From contig JAPNXP010000007.1 of NCBI GenBank assembly GCA_028753945.1, positions 4,650,001 through 4,714,000 of the forward strand: a DNA stretch of 64,000 bases. Reading direction: 5' to 3'. Source of the stretch: Hexactinellida sp. DTS-2022 (lineage: Eukaryota > Porifera > Hexactinellida). The translations under genes and the position numbers were made by a program. Below, piece by piece: positions 21,901 to 34,448 of this stretch; the first letter of the stretch is position 1, and the number at the start of each line of letters is the position of its first letter. Under the pieces are notes generated by a model. It did not search any database, was not told the DNA's origin, and saw only the letters and a list, made by a program, of their open reading frames with translations.

Positions 21901-24900
21901 ATGAGGATATCAACTGTGTGCAGAACAGCTTATTCCATATTTAGGAGTTGTAACCGTATTAATTACAATGTTCCTCTAATAAATACAGTGAAATATCAAG
22001 TTCGCACAATGTCCATAGGGCATATGGACCTAGAGTTGCAATTAAATCCTGCCTTTGATGTAAGAGAACATTCAATCTCTGCCGACAAAAAACAACTCTG
22101 TATTGGATGGGAATGTGACAATGTAATTAGCGAATTTTATGGTCTCTGGATGAGACACCAGTGTCACTGTGAAGAATGTTTGCAAACAAGTTCTGGTCAT
22201 AACCTTGTTCATCCTGATTTCCTCATTCCACCCATTTCATTGGAACAGGTGGAGAGAGACTCAAACTCTTTGTCAATTGTATGGAAATATCAAGATGGAC
22301 GCACCCACAAAGGTTTCATCCCTCTAAACTGGCTCTATCAGATGAAAGTAAAAACAAGTAACTACATTTTGCTTTCTTGAATTTTATTTTTACTGTGCCG
22401 ACTATACTATAGTATAGTGGCCCAGTTCTAATCTCACTGTCTTTAATATTTTTAATATTATTATTTTTACTGAGCCGACTACTATGTAGTGGCCAGTATT
22501 GAAATTACTGCCTTTATTTTTATGATTATGTGCCGACTATACTAGTATAGTATAGGTGGCCCAGTTCTAATCTCACTGCCTTTATTATTATTTTTACGGT
22601 GGCGACTACTATGTAGTGGGCCGTAGTGAAATCACTCCTTTTATTGTTATTGCTGTCCCGACAATACTATGGTATAATGTCCCAGTTCTAATCCCACTAC
22701 CTTTATTATTATTACTGTGCCGACCATACAATAGTATAGTGGCCCAGTTCTAATCTTACTGCTTTTATTATTTATATTTCTCCGTAAAATGTGCCCTGTC
22801 CACACCTATAAATATTGAGGGCTGAAACTTGGCATGTAGTTACAATGTAGACGTCTAATTTGCACCTGGGATTACAATTTTTGATAAAATAATTTTTAAC
22901 ACCTCTTTAAGGATTTATGGCTCACAAGATGAAATAATTAATAGTGAACTTGATCAAATTTACATATTTAGATAGATAATTAAATGCTACACCTTGTGGC
23001 AAATCACTATTGTTCAATTTGGCCCAGGTTTGTCTATAATTGGGGTACCAATCTCCTCTATTTCCTCACACTTAAGATTCAGTAAAACTGTTAAATCAAA
23101 TTCCATTGTTTCAACTTGTAATAAATATAATGATTTGACTTGTTAAATATTTCACTATTGTTTCAACTTGTTACTGTGCCGACTATACTATAGTATAGTG
23201 GACCAGTATTGGTCTTAGTGCTGTTGCGTGTAAAATTGAGGCACGTGTAATTTTGAGTCAAATGCATTAGTGAACCATGGATATTACTTTACCGTGTAAT
23301 TTTGACTCCAATGCATTAGTGGACCATGGATATTACTTTACCGTGTAATTTTGAGTCAAACCAAGTTCCTTTGTGACAAGTTTGTGTAATAAAACATACA
23401 GTCCGACTCGATCTTATTCAGACAAAGATAATTTTATTGATTGTATTAATTTGATTGAATGATCTTAACAATTGACTATCAATGAAAACTCAATTCAAGA
23501 GCTCAGTTGGAACTCGTTTTCTAGAAGTAGATCAATTACCGGGCTAATAGTAATTTCAAAATATTCAGAGAAAATTGAACAAAGAAACAATTTATAATTT
23601 CTTTAAGTATTTATAGGATCCGCTATAGCGATGTACATTGGACTGTATGTTTTATTATAATCACAAAAGGAACTTGGTTTGACTCAAAATTACACTGTAA
23701 AGTAATATCCATGGTTCACTAATGCATTTGAGTCAAAATTACACGGTAAAGTAATATCCATGGTTCACTAATGCATTTGACTCAAAATTACACGTGCCTC
23801 AATTTTACACGCAACAGGTCTTTACTTTGTGAAAAGTTTCGATCAATCGGTAAATTTGTTTTTGACTAATTGCGCCCCAAATTTTCAATATTTTTCTCTT
23901 TAACTGAAGATTTTTCCAATTTCAAAATACCATCTCAGTGATCTCACTTTAAACCTTTAACATAATTATCCAATTATTTTAAATTTGGTATACTTATCTT
24001 TAATTTGTAATTTTCTACACAATGACTTGTGATTAAGCCACTGTTAGTTGGAATCTTGTTTCAGCTCCATCGCCCCCGTCAGTTATCATTGTCATTATTT
24101 ATACTATTCCACTACATTTCAAAGTAAAGCCACTGTTCGTTGCCAATTTTGTGGCAATATTAACTGTTAATTATAAGTTATATAATTATATAATTTATAT
24201 AAGTTATATAACACACTCTAAAAGAGCCATAATTAGCTAGTAACAAAATCAGAAACTATCACAAGATTATTACCCCACGATTGCATTTTTTATCAATAAG
24301 CACTCACAAATTATAATATTTGCTATTATAATTATCAGGGGCGCCGCCAGGAATCGAAGAACGGGGAGGTTGGGAATGCCGAAACTCTTTTTCGAGGGGG
24401 CCAAGCGTACGCTTCAAATTACCTTTTAATTATTTAGAGTAATAAGAATGCACGTACAATTTCCAGAAAGACAAACAAACTTTAAAACATAAGCTATTGT
24501 ACTCAAATTAAAACTTTTTTGTCCAATTCAAAAGAATGCGCGAAGGCTTACCCAAAATTACGAGGGGGCTCTCCCAAAATTACGGGGGGGCTTGAGCCCC
24601 CCCGAATTTGGGCTGACGCCGCTACTGATAATTATTACTATGTCGTAATCAAATAATGAGATTATGATATTGAAATTCCGCCCGACCGGATCCTCAGATA
24701 GACTTAGTATGGAACTGAAACAATATCATCATTAATACTGGCCTTAAATACAAAAAATATCATAAAATAAGAAAGATTCCAAAATATATATTTGCCACGT
24801 CATAATTCTGGTTCTACTTCCCGTGTTGGTTTCAGTTCCAATTTTCAGGAATAAAATCAACTTAAAACTTAATATACCCATCTTATTTAATTAAATTCTC

Positions 24901-27573
24901 CCTGAATTAAGAGGAGTATTGTTGTTATGTAATATCTAATCGAAGATTTTTGCTAAAAATTCCGATCCTTTTTCGGATTAATACTAGCCAATTTTCTATA
25001 TGATTAATTTTCCCCTTTCTCTTGTAGTTAAGAAAAATCTGAACTTTCACTTCCATGAATTAGAATTTGATGAAATACTTTCTGGTGATGAAGGTTTATA
25101 CAAATACCTCTCTCTAATAAACCAACATGGTGTTGTCAAGGTTATAAATGCTCCTGGAAAAAAAGGGGGGATTCAATTGGCCGAACATATATCTCATCGC
25201 TTGAACTCATTTTATGGACTCGAATACAATGTATTAATTGTTGACGATCCAATCAACATAGCATATTCCGATGTAGAACTTAAACATCACATGGATTTTA
25301 CTTATAATTGGCATCAACCTGGTCTTCAACACCTTCACTGCATTCAAAACGATCCTTGTGTGGATGGTGGAATAATAACATTTAAAAATATCTACATAAT
25401 AGCTGAAGAATTTAGGAAGGATTTTCCTGAACATTTTCATACTCTTAGCATAGTACCTATCATCTTTCAGCAAATCACTTTCAAAATGAGAACTTACTTG
25501 GAGTAAGCCTATAGTTTTAATTAACCCTTAATCAGGGTTCTTACAAGCATATGAGTAGAACAAAAGTGGTACTCGTATCTTGACTAATTTTAGCAAAAAA
25601 TCCCGTTATTTTACATATACCGTAGTTATATGTATATCATAAAATCTTAATATAGAAACAATTTCCCAAAAGCGGGAGTTTGAAAAGTCTGGCGGCAAAA
25701 ATTCGGGAGACTCCCGCCAAAGCGGGAGAGTTAGTTTATCAAGAATTTATTCCAAAATCGAATTAAAAATAATAGTACTGCAGGGCCGTGCCACTAATAC
25801 AAACTGACCAGGTCAAACCTGGGCAGAATTTTTCCAGACCAGGTTCTGACCAGGTTGACCTGGTCATATGGCCAGGTTCGCACTAACTTGCTGAGTTTCA
25901 AAACAATTAATAAGATAATATTTTTTAAGTTTAAACTAGTATCATTTTCTAGCGAAAACTCAAATGAAGGAATCCATGATATCAAGATTTTAAGAAGTTA
26001 ATAATAGAAGATTTTTTGACAATGGATAGTCTAGCTTACTCTAGTTAAGTTTGACCTGGACAGGTATCAATAGGCTCGCACGGCTCTGACTGTACAGTGT
26101 ATTGATAAGTGGACTAAATAATCTTAAGAATATCCGAGTTGCCTTGGGCTTGTGCTTATATCCTGCAGAAAGTTGTTATACTAGGTACAATGGTGAATTT
26201 TTCTCGTTTAGTTTATATGTCGATCTATGCAACCACGAGTGGAATAAGCATTTCAACACATTTTACAATGTGTTGAAATGCTTATTCCACTGCTTATTCC
26301 ATTTTACAAAACCGAGGACAACCTCAGCCAATATGCTGTATTTTTTAAATTTCAACAAAAAGTGGGGCGGCCTCGGCCGCCCCAGCCGCTGCAGCTCCGA
26401 CGCCTATGTTAAATTAGAATACTTCGTCGCCCCGGAATGTTAAAGTCAAACTGAAGGTTAATTCGATTTCAATTTCGATTGAAAGTGAAAATGGGATTTT
26501 TTATTTATACATTTAACCCCAGGGCAACAAAAGTTAAATAGTCATGAAATTCCTTGAAATCTCAAGAAAAATGTCTGTAAATTACGAGAACTTTCGAAGA
26601 TATTTAAACTGCTTCATCTACGTATATCTGATAAAAAACATAATTTGTACTAAATGTATAATTCATTAATCTGGCTATTTCTTTTTTTGTATTATTGCAT
26701 AGATTGGATCAATACGAGATACACGGGGAAAATTTGATAGATAAGCGTTTCTTAATTGTAGATATCCAAACATACTAAATAATGATATTCTATCGTTCTA
26801 TTCATGATATAATAATAAAAAATAGCATAACAGTCAACTCCGCTTAATAGAGTCACCTCGGGGCCCGGTTGCTTTGACCCAATTAAGCGGATAAATATAT
26901 TAACCGGTGGCTCTATTATTCGGAGTTGACTGTATTTTGAGTCTCCCGCTTTTTCATCTTCGACCTCCCGCTTTTTGGTAAAACTCCCGTCAAAATGGCA
27001 AAAGGTTCCGCCTTTTGGTTTCAAGAGGTTGACATCCCTGCCTTAACAATTAATTCAAATAAATACAATTATACTAATAATTGTAAAACTCTTTTAAACA
27101 TATTTTATTAGGGTAAGATGTACTACTATTGATCTCAATAGTGATGGTGAGATTAGGTACATTCGATGGGGACCGAACACACAAGGTCCTGTAATTAATA
27201 CAAACGAACCTTCTACTTTAGATGCATACTTCAGAGCATACAGTCAATTTCTTAAGTATGTGGAATCCTATCCACCACAGGTAAGGGTTATCCAGTTTTA
27301 ATATTACCTATCAAATTAGTATTACCATACAATGCATAAATTGATTTTATGTATTTCCTTTGGTATTTCTAGGCTAAGTTTCGTTTTAGACCAGGTGATA
27401 TCGCTTCATTCCATAACTTTAGAATGGTACATGGAAGAACTAAGATACAATTGAATGGAGGAACAAGGCATCTTATTGGATGTTATACTTCAGTTGATGA
27501 GTTTCAGAGCAAACTGCGATATCTTAGTCTCAAGCTAGGAAATGATTTGCCTCAAATAATATACAAAATTTGA
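21901..27573 (+). CDS. BBOX1: gamma-butyrobetaine dioxygenase-like protein (4 exons)
   Basis: A 2-oxoglutarate/Fe(II) oxygenase of the BBOX1/TMLHE family, which hydroxylates carnitine precursors. Predicted exons are 21901-22357, 25028-25502, 27112-27280 and 27373-27573 (stop 27571-27573). Junctions are GT/AG with phases 1, 2 and 0, giving 433 residues. The Arg-rich start without acidic residues for about 40 residues looks like a mitochondrial presequence. The N-terminal zinc-binding domain shows CHCEEC...H. The catalytic domain shows INIAYSDVELKHHMDFTY (HxD metal ligands), QHLHCIQND, and RMVHGR with the distal His. TMLHE is the alternative identity; spacing and length fit either. BBOX1 proper is usually cytosolic, so the leader leaves this open. 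No frame break is seen, so the gene looks functional. A 4.8-kb foldback element begins 20 bases after the stop. Confidence 0.88.
22386..22775. repeat. tandem hairpin array in intron 1, about 75-bp unit
   Basis: About five units, each with a GTGCCGACTATACTATAG-like palindrome closed by TATAGTGGC, followed by CCAGTTCTAATCTCACTG and an AT spacer. A further single unit is at 23165-23210. The array begins 28 bases after the exon 1 donor. The hairpin recalls the CTGTGCCGAC MITE family. Confidence 0.8.
23221..23815. mobile_element. foldback element in intron 1, 595 bp
   Basis: Arms of roughly 190 bp in inverted orientation start CTGTTGCGTGTAAAATTGAG. Each arm contains two tandem units with GCATTAGTGAACCATGG and TTACTTTACCGTGTAATTTT. 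The middle is AT-rich without coding signs. No clear target duplication was found. Confidence 0.8.
24336..24627. mobile_element. hAT-type MITE in intron 1, 292 bp
   Basis: Begins CAGGGGCGCCGCCAGG, ends GGCTGACGCCGCTACTG, and is flanked by a perfect 8-bp duplication ATAATTAT. The rest of intron 1 (23816-24335 and 24628-25027) is AT-rich with no feature recognised. Confidence 0.88.
25781..26090. mobile_element. hAT-like MITE in intron 2
   Basis: Begins CAGGGCCGTGCCA and ends with the complement-like CTCGCACGGCTCTG. The inside repeats GACCAGGT. Only ACTG is shared by the flanks, so the target duplication is unclear. Confidence 0.65.
26236..26430. repeat. perfect small hairpin and hAT-type MITE end in intron 2
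   Basis: GGAATAAGCATTTCAACACA and its complement form a 22-bp stem at 26248-26297. 26366-26409 (GGGGCGGCCTCGGCCGCCCC then CGACGCCTATG) resembles the right end of a hAT-type MITE. The remainder of intron 2 is AT-rich. Confidence 0.6.
26831..26932. mobile_element. pogo/Tigger-type MITE in intron 2, 102 bp
   Basis: CAGTCAACTCCGCTTAATAG and CTATTATTCGGAGTTGACTG are inverted ends. TA follows on the right; the left flank is AA. Relatives are at 34218-34402 and, worn, at 10486 and 15687. Confidence 0.8.
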
Positions 27574-28020
27574 AAGGGAACATATTCATTTGGCTATATA
27601 TATGTTGTAGGCGAAATTGAGTACCAGGCGAGATTGAGTCTCAATCTCGCCTGAAACTCAATTTCGCCTGCGAGTGTCAGGCGAGATTGAGTACCAGGCG
27701 AAATGGAGTCATAATACTTATAGAAAATTTTGAACTAAATATTATGGGTTGTTAAAAATTGATTATATCCCAGATCTAATCCAGTTATTCGTTCACTTAT
27801 CATACTAGGTAAACAAAGTATGCTGAATACGAATTTGACACTCACAAGTTTCTAATACAAATATTTATTGTTGTTATTGACAATATAGGTAAACAAGTTT
27901 GTAAAATATTAGAATTTACATAGAGATTAGACGATTATTTTAAGTAATTGCATATGCTAAATACGAATTTAGAATTAACTACTTGCAAATAAGGGCTGTT
28001 TGTTGTTAAAGTTGGGGAAT

Positions 28021-29739
28021 TAATGACTAAGAATAAGATTGAGATTTTAAATTATAAGTAAGTAAGCAAACAAGTATCATATAGTTACGTATATAGATTA
28101 ATATTGAAGACTTGACAAAATGAATACGAATCCTTTTGTAAGTTAATTATATTGCGTTGTAAAGTGTAAATTATACATGATAATTAATTAAGTGGAATAG
28201 TTAAGTATTCCCTAGCAAAAGCGAACGAGATTATACTGTAGGCTCGTATTGCCTCCTAATAAATATTTATCCTAATCTACTCGCGAATTCAAACCATTTA
28301 ACTCAAGCCACCAGTTTAATCTCCAATACATATAATTTTCAATACATTCACCATAAACAGAACATAATTAATCGCGACACATTCTCAAATTAATGTTGAG
28401 TTTATTGATAAGCTGGTTGTGTTGTTAGTTGGTTTAATAGCTGGTTTTGCTGTTAAATCAGCTTATCAATATCACTCAGTTGAGAATGTATAGTGAGTAA
28501 ATGAGTAATTACCTTCTAATTATGTAGTAAATGTGTTTAAATGTGCATCTATAAATTAACAATACAAAGGCGTATGCTCTGGTATGGTTGGTAGGGCCAT
28601 GGACATACAAAAGTTTGCCAATTGAATCACCAATGTGCAATGGCCTCCCAATGTCACCGTAATGGACTAACCTATGGGCCCTACTGATCCCATTCCGAAA
28701 CTACGTCAAACTCCGTATGTGGGAATTCTCCGAATCTAAGATGTTGACATTTTTCAGACTACTTTCTCAATATTGGAAAATAGTCTAAAAATAACAATTG
28801 TTATAATATGCAACCAGAGATGGGGCCAAATCCCTATGGAAATTATAGTTTTAAAGATTTTAAGATTAATCCCAGTCCATTCAGAATGGGATTGGGAATT
28901 AATCAGAAAATCTCAAACTCAAGGTCAGTGTGTGGGAATTAAGGAACTTCTAAATGATATTATTTCGAAACTGCTCTGAATTGGTGAATGACAAATACGA
29001 ATGTTAATCCAAGTTATTTTATTCTGCAATCTACACCAATTTGCATGTCTACAGGGTCTGAAAGTCATTTCGTTTCTCGTACCTTCAAACAAACAATAAA
29101 TGTGTATTGTAATTATATGTAATATAAATTATATAATTGATAATAAAAATTATTTAGAAGCTTCATTACATTTTACTTTCACTAAGTAATATAATCTTTG
29201 GACAGGTGCGAAGTCAGCCCTAACTATAGTGGGTGTCAAGTGCGTAGGAGTAAGTATAGCCAGCGACCCTAATGGGTGCTCAGCAGAAAACCTCTTACAC
29301 ACTAAGAGGCCTTGTTAAATGTTAATTCAGGAGCACTTTCTATAAAAAAGGTGCTATGTAACGACTGAAAAAGAAATAGCACAGTAACACATATTGACTG
29401 TGAAAGCTAACTAATATGATTACATTCTTGACTGAGCTTAGCTAAAAAGAGCACAAGCCTAGTATATTGATTATCTTTCTTTTGGATACAAACAACTTGT
29501 GACCTTCATATGTTCTATATTTTGAACAGCGATTTTATTTATATTGAGCCAAAGTAAAATCCATGTTAATTTAAATATCAATTACTAAATAGCATTAATA
29601 TATTTATTATACGTATTCTATTATTAGCCAATATATCATGTTTAAATAAAACACAAGATCTGAAAAGTACATATATCAACAAAAATTGTGTTGAGTGAAA
29701 ACATAAATAAATTACAACTGTTATTGAATACTCACATTG
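28021..29739. other. interior of the foldback element, no gene recognised
   Basis: A hairpin at about 28383-28492 pairs ACATTCTCAAATTAATG...GATAAGCTG with its complement. 28570-28735 and 29205-29325 are less AT-rich stretches that match no RNA or protein family known to me. The 68-codon frame at 28773-28979 has no motif. Confidence 0.45.
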
Positions 29740-29993
29740 CGATACTTAATAAACAGTCGGAGAAATGCCAGCATAAACATAGAGACAAAGTAGTCGGAAA
29801 ATTCTAAACATTTTTATTTGGAATTTTTGACAAATGCCGACATACGGAGCCGGACAAATGCAGGCCTCTAGTTAGTTTTTTTCTCAAATAGAGATGCGTT
29901 TTTTATCTCCGAATTACTTTAATGTAATCCGGACAAACACATACCTACTCACACACACACACTCACAAAGAACTATTGTGCTTTTAATATAGA
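29740..29993 (-). mobile_element. Helitron 5' end, minus strand
   Basis: Read on the minus strand from 29993: TCTATATTAAAAGCACAATA, then a GTGTGTG tract and TTTGTCCGGATTACATT, as in Helitron 5' ends at 5738 and 8243. The 3' end was not located; the left limit is approximate. Confidence 0.55.
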
Positions 29994-31765
29994 TATTATT
30001 GTGGTCTGCTTAAGCACTGCCGGATTTGGTAGCCCGCGAGACCATAGGCGGGCTAACAATAGTGCATTCTTAAGGATAAGGTTATCCACCAGTTGTAATT
30101 CTGGTAGTTCAATAATTGTTTTGCTATCTCGTAACGCTTCTTATTCAAGAGGTTTTGATCCGGGGTCCCGGCTGTCTATTAACGGCCACCCCAAATAATA
30201 TTATGAGGGGCGAAACGATACCTACAGACTAGACTCAATTCACAGGTCTAGACTAAATTCGGTTAGCCGGGTGACCGCTTAACAGCTGCTAATATTGGTT
30301 AACTGTTACAGATTTAATTGAGCAGTTAACCGCTCTGTTAATCTAGTTAAATAATATCAATGTAATTGCGTATATAAAACACTAATTTAAATTATATTAA
30401 TTTTGTTAGAATATGGTAATCTTAAATATATGCAATTCCATATGTATGTAGTAAATTCCTAAGAACCAAGCGTGGGGTTGTTAACCATTCTGAGGCTACA
30501 GGTATTATTCGTTTTGTTTATACTACAGTGTAGGACTCAGTATTATAAAGTATTACTCCATAAGTAGTCATTAACTAATACATTTCGCAATTTGGGCAAG
30601 TTAGAAACAGTGTAGTTACAGAAAATATATATTGGGTCATTGTAGTGATGAGAAATGGATTTATGATCATCATTTTCAACAAAATTCAGATATTTTAATT
30701 ATTTATACTGTACTTCCTCGCTAATCCCAACAGAAGTGTTCCGATTTAAAAATTTCTGTTCCGATTAGTGAAGTAATACATTTTCTATTGGCCTCTATTA
30801 CATGAGATTCCGATAATTTGGATCAAACTTGTCCAAAGCATTTTAATCCAACTAAACATGTAGTATACTACCTAATTTATTGTCTGAGACTTATTAATTT
30901 AGGATTCCATTGTAATATACGTTGGATCTCCTGTTCGGACTAGCGAGGATGTACTGTAAGATAATTTCCAAATAATACTGCTAGCTGCTGATTATCAACA
31001 GGCCGGCTAACTGGTTAACGAAATATGCAACCGCTAGCCAGCTGGTTAACAAATCCAGCCTTGTATAAACTATAGTTAAGGGTGGGGTTGGTTAACCATT
31101 TTGAGGCCACGGTTACGATTATCTTCACACTACGGTTAACCGGTTAACCGCCACTGAAAGTTATAACAAAATATATAGACATTTCTCAGAAAATATCTAA
31201 ATTGTAGTAACGAAAAACACATTCTTTTAGCCAAGTACTCTATTAGTACAATTAACTGCGGTACAAGTTTATCACTTCAGGTTACTTCTACACTGTGTTG
31301 TCACCAAAATATATCTGTGACTATGGGTAATAAGATAAACAATTATTATATTCTGAACAAAATGCGTGCAAATTCACACTGTTATCCAATAATCTGTACT
31401 TCTAATTGTAAATTGTAATATTAACATTTCGGTTAACTGATCACTAAAATCCGTAACAGTTAACCGGTATTAGCGGCGGTTAACCGAATTCAGCCTTGAT
31501 TTAATATTTTCTGAAGGACGAAATGTAGCAGTAGTAAGGATACTAAGGAATAAAAACAAAGCTGAACCTTACTAATTATGTAGTATAAATAATGTTCTAC
31601 TGTGGTGATCAGCATGGGCGGTTGACTGGCTAACAGTGGCGAGAAATTGAATCGTAACCGTAGCCCCAGAATTTACCATTGAATAAAATATTGAGAACAA
31701 CAAGATACTCTCCCCTGACTTGAGGGTGGGGTCGACACCTCCATCCTGACGCTATACAGTAAGTG
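29994..31765. other. worn hAT-type sequences inside the foldback element
   Basis: 30010-30240 starts with a CACTGCCGGATTTGG-like end. 30250-30360 and 30990-31500 carry many GGTTAACCGG-type motifs and close with TTAACCGAATTCAGCCTTG, the kind of end seen at 61465-61505. No transposase is recognised. A pogo MITE lies at 30709-30956. Confidence 0.5.
30709..30956. mobile_element. pogo/Tigger-type MITE, about 248 bp
   Basis: Inverted ends built on CCTCGCTAATCC and, on the right, GGACTAGCGAGGATGTACTG followed by TA. One end is also present at about 14150-14190. Confidence 0.7.
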
Positions 31766-31910
31766 CATAGGCGTCGTAAATGCAAAGGTCAATCCTTCGG
31801 GCAGCCAGGAAATTCCGGGGAAACTCCGGGTATAGTATTAGTAGCATAAGGGCAACCCTTCCGGGCCGCCCGGACATTTCCGGGCACCCGGGCGAGTAAC
31901 GACGCCTATT
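31766..31910. mobile_element. hAT-type MITE (CATAGGCGTCGTAAA family)
   Basis: Starts CATAGGCGTCGTAAATGC and ends TAACGACGCCTAT. Flanks AGTAAGTG and AGTAACTT suggest a worn 8-bp duplication. Relative of 14395-14561. Confidence 0.8.
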
Positions 31911-32570
31911 AGTAACTTAGTAAGTGGCTTAGAAATTAGTATGTATCTCAAATACAAGTGTCACTAAGTGTCTCTTTAACAACAAACAGCACTTATTTGC
32001 AAGTACATATGTAGTTAATTCTAGACTAAATTCGTATTTAGTATACTATGCAATTACTTAAAATAACCGCTAGTCTCTATGTTAATTTGGAATATTCCTT
32101 AATTTTTTTACCTATATTGTAAATAACAACAATAAATAGACATAATAGAAATTTGTGAGTGTCAAATTCGTATTCAGCATACTTGATTACCTAGTATTAA
32201 CATTTGGAAGTGAACGAATAACTGGATTAGATCTGGGATATAATCAATTTTTAACAACCCATAATATTTAGTTCAAAATTTTCTATAAGTATTATGACTC
32301 CATTTCGCCTGGTACTCAATCTCGCCTGACCCTCGCAGGCGAAATTGAGTTTCAGGCGAAATTGAGACTCAATCTCGCCTGGTACTCAATTTCGCCTGCG
32401 ACATATATATAGTCAAATATACCATTTGTATATATTTTTTTATTTACTTATTTATTGCGTGTGATCCTCTAATTTTCATTTTATATAGAGTGCAAGAGTG
32501 TAATATACCACTAATGACTAATCTTGTTCTCCAAATGTTTATTGTATAAGTTTGTTAAATAAATACAATA

Positions 32571-33336
32571 CACTGGAGTTGCTTTATTAGCAACTCGGGT
32601 TTTGTTGCAAAAAATAGTTGCTAATAGGGGAATTTTCTATGAAAAGAAAAAACAATATTTACATCGTTATGCGTCATTCTCATTCTCTTAATTAATATAG
32701 TAATACTAGAAATGATAATGAAAATACACATTATCATCCTCCTAACGGTATTTCTTGATCAGCTACGGGTTTCATTAGAGCGTACAGTTTTCCTGGAAAA
32801 TGTAGAAAGGGGGCAATGGGTAAGGAAAGATATATAACAGAGACCACACTTTGGATAGTAGACATTTTGAAAATGAAAATATAAATAAAATAAAGTACTT
32901 TAATTTAATGAAATCATGATGGCATATATTTATTGAGGAAATCCTACTTGGAAAAAGTAAGATTTCCCATGACCAACTTAAATATGTCGACACAATACGT
33001 GTGTGTACATGCTATTTTTATAGTAATCATTATTATTATTTGTGCGAGTAATGTAATTGTTGTTCGTCTATTAGTAATTTGGAGTTGCTTACAGATCTAC
33101 ACTTGGCACCAGAAAATAGCAGGGCCGGGGAAACAGTTATAAAGTGGTCAGGCCATGGCTTGACCGACCTGATCGCATGCATCCGCCGCCACTGAATAGG
33201 TTGCTAATGAACGAAAATTTATATTAAGCGAGTTGCTAATAGGGGAACTTGACTTTATAGAATTTTCCATGATTTTGATCGGGACCTGTCAATTGGTTGC
33301 TAATTGGGCAATGTTGCTAATAAATCAACTCCACTG
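32571..33336. mobile_element. TA-type TIR element (GTTGCTTTATTAG family), full copy
   Basis: A 766-bp element with ends CACTGGAGTTGCTTTATTAG and, on the right, AATAAATCAACTCCACTG, flanked by TA. It matches the split copy at 8102-10460, for which it supplies the empty site. Its reading frames (60-72 codons) have no motif. A single worn end is at 58890-58980. Tc1/mariner-type insertion is likely. Confidence 0.8.
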
Positions 33337-34087
33337 TATTTCCGTTCTTGGCTTATCTACAACACTAAACAGCTATGTTTGGGGGGTGAGGGGGATGTGA
33401 TACCCCCACTTTTCGCTTATTCGTCGGTATTTCCTGGGTCGTCGGTAAAACGCTTTGATTAGGATCAAAATATGAAATGAAGATTCCTTTTTAGCCTTAT
33501 TAGTCCAAATTATCTTTTAATTAATTACATTGAGTTACACATTTATATTTACGCATTTATAATGATTAATCTTATTTTTTTGTGTCATCGTTGCAGTTAC
33601 ATTCGTACGTCCGCAGTTGCTGCCCTGTTGAAAGCGAAATAGTATATGTGTATGTTGAAATATGCATAGGTTCTATCTGCCTCCACGTATATGTCAATGC
33701 ATGTTCCCATACCTGCCAACCTACGTATTTGTGTTATATCCCTGTACAGGACTTTAATTTCCCCCTGTACATTTGCCAAAACCCTGGACACCCCAAGAGT
33801 TTAATGTAGAGGCGTTTCTAGGGGAGGAGGGGTCCGACCGCCCTCCCCCCTCCCTATTTTCCGCTTGCCCCTTATTTTCCCCCACATTTTTAGGATATTT
33901 CTTAACTGACTAAATCAAGCCATCTGACACAATGTGACACATTTGTGTCTATAAGTCCCGACTTTTTACACTCTGCAACACAAGCCCAAATAATAGGCTC
34001 CAATTTCCCCCTCTACATTGGACAAAATCCTGGACACCCAAAAACCTTTTGTCGCTCGCTGCGCTCGCTCGTCTCGTGTCCGTCCAC
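33337..34087. other. MITE fragments, no gene
   Basis: CATACCTGCCAACCTACG at about 33708 and ATTGGACAAAATCCTGGACA near 34015, ending in CTCGCTCGCTGCGCTCGCTC at about 34054, belong to a family also seen at 39360-39490 and 61190-61265. 33810-33870 has C-rich runs like a hAT-type MITE end. Confidence 0.5.
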
Positions 34088-34177
34088 CTCGCCGAAAGAC
34101 ATCTTGCCGAAAGGATATAATGCTATTATATTTCAAATAATTATTTTATTTTTATAATTTAATAGTAAATAACATTA

Positions 34178-34448
34178 ATAAACATTGAAATTAATAATAG
34201 GAAATATTAAAGTGATACAGTCAACTCCGATTAATAGAGCCACCGGTTAATCGATTTCTCCGCTTAATCGGGTCAAAATTTCACAGGATTTTGAGGACAG
34301 AATTACAGTTTGGCTTACAATATTATCGGTTAATCGGTTTCTCCGCTTAATCGGGTCAAAACAACCTGGTCCCGAGGTGGCTCTATTAAGCGGAGTCGAC
34401 TGTAGTTTAAAAACATTGAAATTAATAATAGGAAATATTAAAGTGATA
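34178..34448. repeat. 37-bp direct duplication around a pogo MITE
   Basis: AACATTGAAATTAATAATAG through AAAGTGATA occurs at 34180-34217 and again at 34411-34448, on both sides of the MITE at 34218-34402. This is far longer than the 2-bp TA duplication expected. Confidence 0.85.
34218..34402. mobile_element. pogo/Tigger-type MITE, 185 bp
   Basis: Ends CAGTCAACTCCGATTAATAG and CTATTAAGCGGAGTCGACTG, flanked by TA. It holds two copies of TCTCCGCTTAATCGGGTCAA. Confidence 0.88.

Larger units (their letters stand above)
27594..32412. mobile_element. 4.8-kb foldback element with about 430-bp inverted arms
   Basis: The left arm (27594 to about 28020) and right arm (about 31970 to 32412) are inverted copies. 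They share CTATATATATGT ends, arrays of AGGCGAAATTGAG/AGGCGAGATTGAG units, ATCCCAGATCTAATCCAGTT, and TTTGACACTCACAAGTTTCT. No transposase is recognised. The interior holds other mobile fragments. The left end lies 20 bases after the stop codon of the dioxygenase gene, so that gene's 3' UTR and polyadenylation signal probably lie in the element. The superfamily is unknown. Confidence 0.8.

Noticed and set aside
22358-22380. Dioxygenase exon 1 continuing to its stop at 22380
   Set aside because: The donor at 22358 joins exon 2 in the right phase and the family homology continues there; the last few codons before the stop are intron.
28570-28735. Possible RNA gene (less AT-rich stretch)
   Set aside because: No match to 5S, tRNA or snRNA features could be found by eye; left as unassigned.
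30001-30198. 65-codon frame with Ser/Arg-rich composition
   Set aside because: Lies in hAT-type debris, has no motif and no ATG context supporting translation.
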